The notes under the pieces are model-generated. The model saw only the letters and a program-made list of their open reading frames with translations, was not told the DNA's origin and did no database searches. Of a stretch of 64,000 nt of DNA, positions 58,882-64,000 are shown one piece after another. How positions within the stretch are numbered: position 1 is the stretch's first letter; each line of letters opens with the position of its first letter. A program made the translations under genes and the position numbers. The stretch comes from Arabidopsis thaliana (Eukaryota; Streptophyta; Magnoliopsida; Brassicales; Brassicaceae): assembly GCF_000001735.4 (NCBI RefSeq), contig NC_003074.8:620101-684100 (forward strand). Reading direction: 5' to 3'.

Positions 58882-60037
58882 TTACATAAGCTTTAGTCCA
58901 CCTGTTACTTCATCAACATTATCAACAGGTCCTGCACAAGTAATAGACTTATTAAACAATTGCACTTGTAACTACAATTTGTGATATAACTCATCTCTTC
59001 TCATAGATGATAATAACTTACCAAGAATAGCCATTACTGTCCTTGAATCTGGAAAAGAAGAGAACAAGTAGGCATATTAAGTTTTTCTATTAATGTCAGA
59101 CTAGGGTTAAGCAGGAGGATTCCAAATAACAGTAACTATAGAAACTCACTTGGAGCGATCTGTGTTTTTCCCGCATCAATGGTGATATGGGTTGGCAGTT
59201 TCAGGGTCTTTGCTCTTTCCTGTCGGTATCAACAAGATTGTTACACTCTTCACATAGGAGGATCTTATGACTTTTTCTTCTTCTCTTATTCAATACCTAG
59301 GAAACTGCAATCTTGCAAAGGGCAAGTATATTTACGTAGCACATGTTCAGTAAACTCACTTGCAAAACTAGCATCTCTTCCTCACTTTCAATTTTGACAA
59401 CAACTTTTGGCTGAGCACAATATTCCCATCTGCAAGAGCAATAAGTAACTGTTAATTCCATCCGTAGCCTGAAAAAGAAACATAGAATTGAAGTAGAGTA
59501 TGAGATGGTGTGGCATACCGCATACCTACCTGTTCAAGGCTTTTGGCGCCCGTTGAAGGAGTTTCTTGTATAAACCTAAAGTTGCATGACTACATATAAT
59601 ATGCAAAACAAGAGAAAAGGAGTTGTTAATTGAATTCAAGAAATGCAATTGAAAACTGAAAGAGGATTGATAATCACCTGCATTGAGCTGCAATCTTCCC
59701 TTTACCCATTTTAAGATCATTCCTCACAACCAAAACCTACACAGACAACAACAACAACAACAAGAAGCATTTATATCAGCTACTGGTATCTTGGTGCAAT
59801 ACAAAGACAAGGAGGCAGAGTGAGGCTAGGTACCATTTTGAAATTTTTGCGAAAATCAGCGAGTTTCTCTATCTCGAGGGGTTCCTTGGACTTGGTTTTC
59901 TTATTCCCGCTGGATCCTGCATCTATGGCGACAGATTTGGAGGAGAGAAAGATTCGGCGGGTTTGTCGTAAAGTGCTGATGTAATATCCAAGTGCAGCTC
60001 CAACAAGTAAAACACTTAATAACCACACCAAATCCAT
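58882..60037 (-). CDS. Peptidyl-tRNA hydrolase 2 (PTH2/Bit1 type) with N-terminal membrane anchor
   Basis: Cuts peptides from peptidyl-tRNAs that drop off ribosomes, recycling the tRNA. Seven coding exons: 59834-60037, 59678-59736, 59530-59589, 59360-59429, 59150-59219, 59022-59048 and 58882-58931; 540 nt, 179 residues. An N-terminal hydrophobic helix (LVWLLSVLLVGAALGYY, about residues 3-19) and a basic linker precede the catalytic domain, as in vertebrate PTRH2 at the mitochondrial outer membrane. Family motifs: [37 protein letters not shown] and HITIDAGKTQIAPNSRTVMAILGP. A noncoding first exon probably ends at about 60396 (TTTAAG/GTAACG on this strand). Locus recalled as At3g03010. Confidence 0.93.
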
Positions 60038-61166
60038 ACCTCCTACAAGAATTAGCAAACAAAATTCACAACTATCATTAACTCAAACAATGTTGAATCA
60101 ATGTGGTAACTAAAATCAGTGTTCTGATAAGAAAATAACATAGTAACAAATTTTGGGAATCTAAAAGTGAATTAAGAAACTAGTGCATTAGTACTTGTTT
60201 CTCTCGGAATCAAGTAAAAAACATAAGCTAGTTTTAAACATACAAAAGCTGTGTTGGAGCTATTGAATCGATAAAAAAGCTACTTGACGATTCTGGGGTT
60301 TCACCAATAGGGAATTTAAGTAGACAACAAACTAATAAGCATTATCAATTGTAGAAATAAATCTACGAGGGACGGTTAATGGAAGATTCGTTACCTTAAA
60401 GTCTTCCGGCGGCTGAGCTGTGACAAGTCTGTTTCTTCGTTCAAGTTTCAACGATTTTGGCGATATTCTGGTGTTTGGCCACACGAATAGGTCTCTCCTT
60501 AATATGTTTAAAAGTGTTGTTCCCAATCTTTTTTATATCGGCAAAATTTGGGCCTTTGAGATGTTGAACGGCCCATTTTCATTTTTAAAAACAATTACTT
60601 TCTGGCATTTTCGAAATCATATTTACTTTCCTTATTATTGTTTTTTTTCATAAAGCAAAGGAAATTGTTTTTGTATAAAAAAAGTTGAAACCAACAAATC
60701 CAAGACTCGTGGTTTCTTCATGCCATGGAGATAAAAAAAAAAGAAAGAGTCCAAATATTCCTTTAAAGTTAACGCGTCTTCTCACTTGTCGTACGGCATT
60801 GACCTCCTCGTAGATTATTTTTCTTCTCAATTAAAACCTCTGTGTCACAGTCTCAAAATCAGTTTCCTACTCGCGTTGTTGTTCTTAAGTCATAAGTGTT
60901 AGGTTTGAATCAATCGCTCTAGTACCAGTGGAACTGTTGATTTGCTTAGCGAGAAGATGGATCTGAGACCCTGAAGATGATCTGGAGTTATCTTGGTCCG
61001 AGCAGTTCATATGTCCTTAACATCTTCGGGGAATGTCAAAACCATTTTATAAACACAAAATCTTCTTCTTCTTCTTCCTTTCTCTCTCTCCATAATTCTT
61101 GTTTGCGTCATTCATTCATCACATATCCACATACCACAGAGACAGAGGAATCGTCCTTTATCAGAA
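60038..61166. other. Hydrolase leader/promoter and leader of the small gene at 61167
   Basis: Contains the leader intron and first exon of the hydrolase gene (to about 60530) and, from 60842, a copy of the F-box gene's promoter, leader and first codons (listed separately). The stretch 61060-61160 is CT-rich leader sequence of the next gene. Confidence 0.65.
60842..60974 (+). pseudogene. Copy of the F-box gene's leader and start codon, followed by an early stop
   Basis: Positions 60842-60965 match 62030-62159 almost throughout, with a GTT-repeat length difference, a few substitutions and a 2-bp gap. The match includes the region just before the F-box ATG and the first three codons (MDL). Here the frame reads MDLRP then stop at 60972-60974, and the similarity ends. 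It thus forms a five-codon upstream frame before the gene at 61167. Confidence 0.85.
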
Positions 61167-61681
61167 ATGGCAGGCAGTAATCTTCTCCAAGGTATACTCT
61201 ATTTATTCTTCTTCTTTGATGGTACTACTATTTGATCTGATCTATTTTGAGTTCATTTTTCTCTAGTTTGGACCTGGAATCAGTTTCTCTCTTGTTAGCT
61301 ATTTCTCTCTTCTCTATTGTATGAAATCAAATCCAAATCTATTTTGCTCTTGAAGACAACCTAAAGCTTTCACCTTTCTCTCTTCTTTACATTTCAATAA
61401 AGCTCATTGAGCTATTTTGCATTTTCAGTCTCTTCTAATAAGCTCAATGAGCATATATCTATTTTCAGTCTCTTCTAATTAGCTGCAACAGAGCCAGCCA
61501 TATGATTCTTGTTGCTACTAAACCTAAAGACTCTCGCGGAAGCAGCAGCGATGAGATGATGATGAATGATCTGGATGAGATAATATTTGGTGAGAATAGT
61601 TTGGGTCATTCTTCATCTGCCTCTGGAAATGATCAGAAGAAGCAGAAATCGTCTAAAAACAATGAGCTCATTCACTTGTGA
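61167..61681 (+). CDS. Small acidic protein of unknown function, about 70 residues
   Basis: Two exons: 61167-61191 and 61494-61681; 213 nt, 70 residues. The start MAGSNLLQ is joined through the acceptor CAGAG/CC to ASHMILVATKPKDSRGSSS. The rest is Ser/Asp/Met-rich and acidic (DEMMMNDLDEIIFGEN), then polar and basic (NDQKKQKSSKNNELIHL). I see no known domain. I recall the locus as At3g03020, annotated as hypothetical. The acceptor choice is forced: the nearer AG at 61491 gives an immediate stop. Its leader lies downstream of the copied F-box promoter at 60842, so that copy may drive it. Confidence 0.6.
61401..61484 (+). repeat. 40-bp tandem duplication in the intron of the gene at 61167
   Basis: Two units with exact 40-bp spacing share AGCTCA(T/A)TGAGC and ATTTTCAGTCTCTTCTAAT(A/T)AGCT (at 61421 and 61461). 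Each unit carries a TTTTCAG that looks like a splice acceptor. Confidence 0.85.
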
Positions 61682-62151
61682 GATGTGTTTTGTTTTTCTT
61701 AGTGGATTTGGATTGGTGTTTAGTCTTTGGGAATATGCATCAACAGTTGTTATGTAAGTAAACTAAAATTAGCAGCCTTGTGGGATTGAAATATATTTAG
61801 GGTGTAACCTGTATATTTCGCTGCTCTGTTTTGGTGTTATTAATTTATCTAAGTGATTAATCGTTAAGACTTAAAATTATATCAATATTTTAATTGACAA
61901 AATATCTCCAAATTCCCCTAAATTACGCACTCCGTCCCTCTCTTCTTCGACTCATTGAGGAGTTGCCCTAATTTGTAGTGTTAAGAGTTGTGCGAAAATT
62001 TGCATTTTCAATGTTGTTGGTGTTTTCGGTGTCACAGCCTCAAAATCAATTTCCTACTCGCGTTGTTGTTGTTGTTGTTAAGTCATAAGTGTTAGGTTTG
62101 AATCAACCGCTGTAGTACCAGTGGAACTGTTTTGATTTGCTTAGCGAGAAG
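61682..62151. other. Promoter and leader of the F-box gene
   Basis: A/T-rich with the parent copy of the duplicated leader block at 62030-62159. That block includes a (GTT)n run at about 62061-62079, longer than in the upstream copy. Confidence 0.65.
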
Positions 62152-63750
62152 ATGGATCTAGTGAGCAGTTTACCAGACGATGTTCGTTGTCATATACTGT
62201 CCTTCCTTACCACAAAGGAGTCTGCTTTGACATCTGTTCTGTCTAAGAAGTGGCGGAATCTGTTCACGCTTGTCCCTAATCTCGACTTGGATGACTCTGA
62301 GTATCTTCATCCGGAAGAGACTAAGTGGGAAAGAGAAGAAATTCTGGATAGCTTCTTGGATTTTGTGGAAAGAGTATTGTCTTTGCAGGGAAATGGTCCC
62401 ATTCGTAGGTTCTCCCTCAGGTGTGAAAGCGGTGTTCCTCCAGCTCGTCTGAATCGTTGGTTATGTAAAGTGCTGCAGCGTGGTGTTGCGGACCTTGAAC
62501 TTATCATCGACTTCGAAGATGGTTATCTTCTGCCTCGAGAGTTGTTCGTCAGTGAGACACTCGTCAATCTCAGGTTAAAATCTGAATTTGGTTGTATTCA
62601 TTGGTGGCCTGGAGCTGAAGGCACTTTCTTACCAAGGCTTCAAAGTCTTGATATAAGCTCTGCGATGGTTTTTTGTGATGATAAGCTTCAGAAGCTTCTT
62701 CCTTGTTTCCCTGTGATTGAGGAATTACGGTTGGTAGGTATGGAGTGGATTGATTCTCATGTAACCGTGTCGTGTGCAACCCTCACTAATCAGCTACTTC
62801 TTAGCTCCACCGGTTCCAGAACCTCTAAAAATCCAAAGAGCGTTTCTTTTGATACTCCAAATCTGCTTTCCCTAGCCTACTCTGATTTAGTTGCTGAGGA
62901 CTATCCGTTGGTTAATATGAAAAGTTTATTCAAGGCTCGAATCATCCTTGGAGTAGATGACGATCAAATCGCCCGAATGCGAGCCCCAACTAACTATTTG
63001 TCAGAGGATGATGTTGTTCGCCGATTTGGCAATGTGGTGAAGCTCATGAAGGGCATACAAAATGTTCAGCAACTTCACTTGCATTCTGATACACTCGAGG
63101 TTAGTTTTCCATTTTCTTCTTTCTGGTCTAGTTGTAATGTATTGATTGCAAGATGATTTTAGCTGCGTTTTGTTTCTTGTTTCAGGTGCTTTCAATGTGC
63201 TGTGAATCGATGCCGGTGTTCAACAACGTCAAAACGTTAGGCATTAAGAGTGACTACGACAGAGGATGGCAAGCAGTGCCTGCTCTTCTAAGGAATTGTC
63301 CACATCTAGAAACCCTGACCTTTGAGGTGGAACTATAAACCATGAAACTAACTACTTGGACAAAACATGCAGTTCATTCTTATAGTAACCTTATTGTCTC
63401 GTTTCTGCTTTCAGGGTCTCGTGCACCATGTGACAGATAAATGTGGAGATGCTTGTGACTGCATTTTCCGGAAGGATAAAGGCCGTTCGCTCAAATCTTG
63501 TCCAGTAAAAGTGGTAGAGATTAAAGAGTTTAGAGTAACAATGAAAGAGATGCACCTGATAGAGCATTTCTTGGACAACTTTCCATGTTTGAAGGAGATG
63601 AAGATCTATAGAGAAGAGTATGATCCTTCACCGTTTGGAAACGACCCTCAAGTGGATGATCTTATCTTGGACATGATAGAAGAGTACAAGGATATATATA
63701 GTTGCAATGTCCAACTCTTGGAGCCGTGTGACAAGTGGGATGAACAATGA
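62152..63750 (+). CDS. F-box/LRR/FBD-type protein
   Basis: Predicted substrate receptor of an SCF ubiquitin ligase; substrate unknown. Three exons: 62152-63099, 63186-63326 and 63415-63750; 1425 nt, 474 residues. The F-box (about residues 3-45: [35 protein letters not shown]) is followed by degenerate leucine-rich repeats ([27 protein letters not shown] split by 'SET LVNL', [19 protein letters not shown]) and a C-terminal FBD-like segment ([34 protein letters not shown]). This large family evolves by local duplication, and its leader has been copied upstream at 60842. An in-frame Met four codons upstream (62137 frame) has weaker support. Locus recalled as At3g03030. Confidence 0.92.
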
Positions 63751-64000
63751 AGTCTTTGAACAAAGTCCCCCTAGGAATTTGACTTATCAGATCCGATCCT
63801 TGTTTTGTTTTAGTTATCTATGTGTATCTTTTAATCACACTATCCTCGGCTCGGCTAGACTGATTGCCACACCTATTTTGCTTTAGTCCTTGGAAACTTT
63901 CTGATTGCTTTTGGTTAATTTTCAAGACTCTGAATTACGTATTGCTTAAGGGTTACTGATTTTCATCCTCTGACTCAGTCTTGTGTGCATTTAACACTCT
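63751..64000. other. 3' flank of the F-box gene
   Basis: Probably 3' UTR and downstream DNA. No new gene start is visible before the window ends. Confidence 0.6.

Noticed and set aside
60332-60526. 64-codon frame in the hydrolase first exon, as a possible upstream regulatory frame
   Set aside because: Its first codon is TTG and no ATG lies in frame, so a translated upstream frame is not supported.
1-64000. tRNA, rRNA, CRISPR array or organelle-derived insert
   Set aside because: No B-box-like GGTTCGANTCC with a matching fold, no rRNA-like stretch, no regularly spaced identical repeats and no plastid or mitochondrial gene sequence was seen by reading; a covariance-model scan was not possible.

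Overview
This window is plant nuclear DNA and I read it as Arabidopsis thaliana chromosome 3, upper arm, roughly loci At3g02850 to At3g03030. The genes have many short introns with GT/AG borders, A/T-rich intergenic DNA, CT- or GA-rich leaders, and encode plant-specific families (SKOR channel, ILR1 auxin-conjugate hydrolase, GASA peptide, R2R3-MYB, HIPP, EXORDIUM-like). Locus names come from memory of these proteins, not from a search. Exon borders were worked out by hand from splice sites and reading frame; nearly every model closes to a whole number of codons.

Layout. 1-3373 (-): SKOR, whose 3' end lies outside the window. 5199-7057 (-): C2H2 zinc-finger protein ARS1. 7642-9582 (-): VTC4, vitamin C synthesis. 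11893-13759 (+): ILR1. 14719-16882 (+): LRR receptor-like kinase with a degenerate kinase core. 18223-18911 (-): GASA5. 20269-25203 (+): PHD protein AIPP2. 25750-27345 (+): plastid-type small protein. 29886-30449 (+): AIG2/GGCT-like enzyme. 31744-34089 (-): RPA2B. 35206-38219 (+): WEB coiled-coil protein. 42041-43730 (+): MYB107. 45531-46339 (-): THO7B. 47145-48526 (-): HIPP. 49117-50395 (-): EXL6. 50797-52115 (-): MCC1. 53514-55888 (+): HSFA1E. 57288-57785 (+): CML18. 58882-60037 (-): peptidyl-tRNA hydrolase 2. 61167-61681 (+): small unknown protein. 62152-63750 (+): F-box/LRR protein.

The genes are independent transcription units and not one pathway. Several match the order of paralogues on chromosome 5 (the At5g16660-At5g16870 region, from memory), as expected of a whole-genome-duplication block.

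I found no CRISPR array, no intact transposon or virus-like element, no tRNA or rRNA, and nothing I can defend as an undescribed system. The more interesting material is local: a duplicated mini-exon with working-looking splice sites in GASA5; a copy of the F-box gene's promoter and start codon upstream of the small gene at 61167; a decayed copy of the last exon of the peptidyl-tRNA hydrolase gene next to it; two alternative leader exons of AIPP2 that both end exactly in ATG; paired E2F sites before RPA2B; and two or three coding-looking stretches in otherwise empty DNA.
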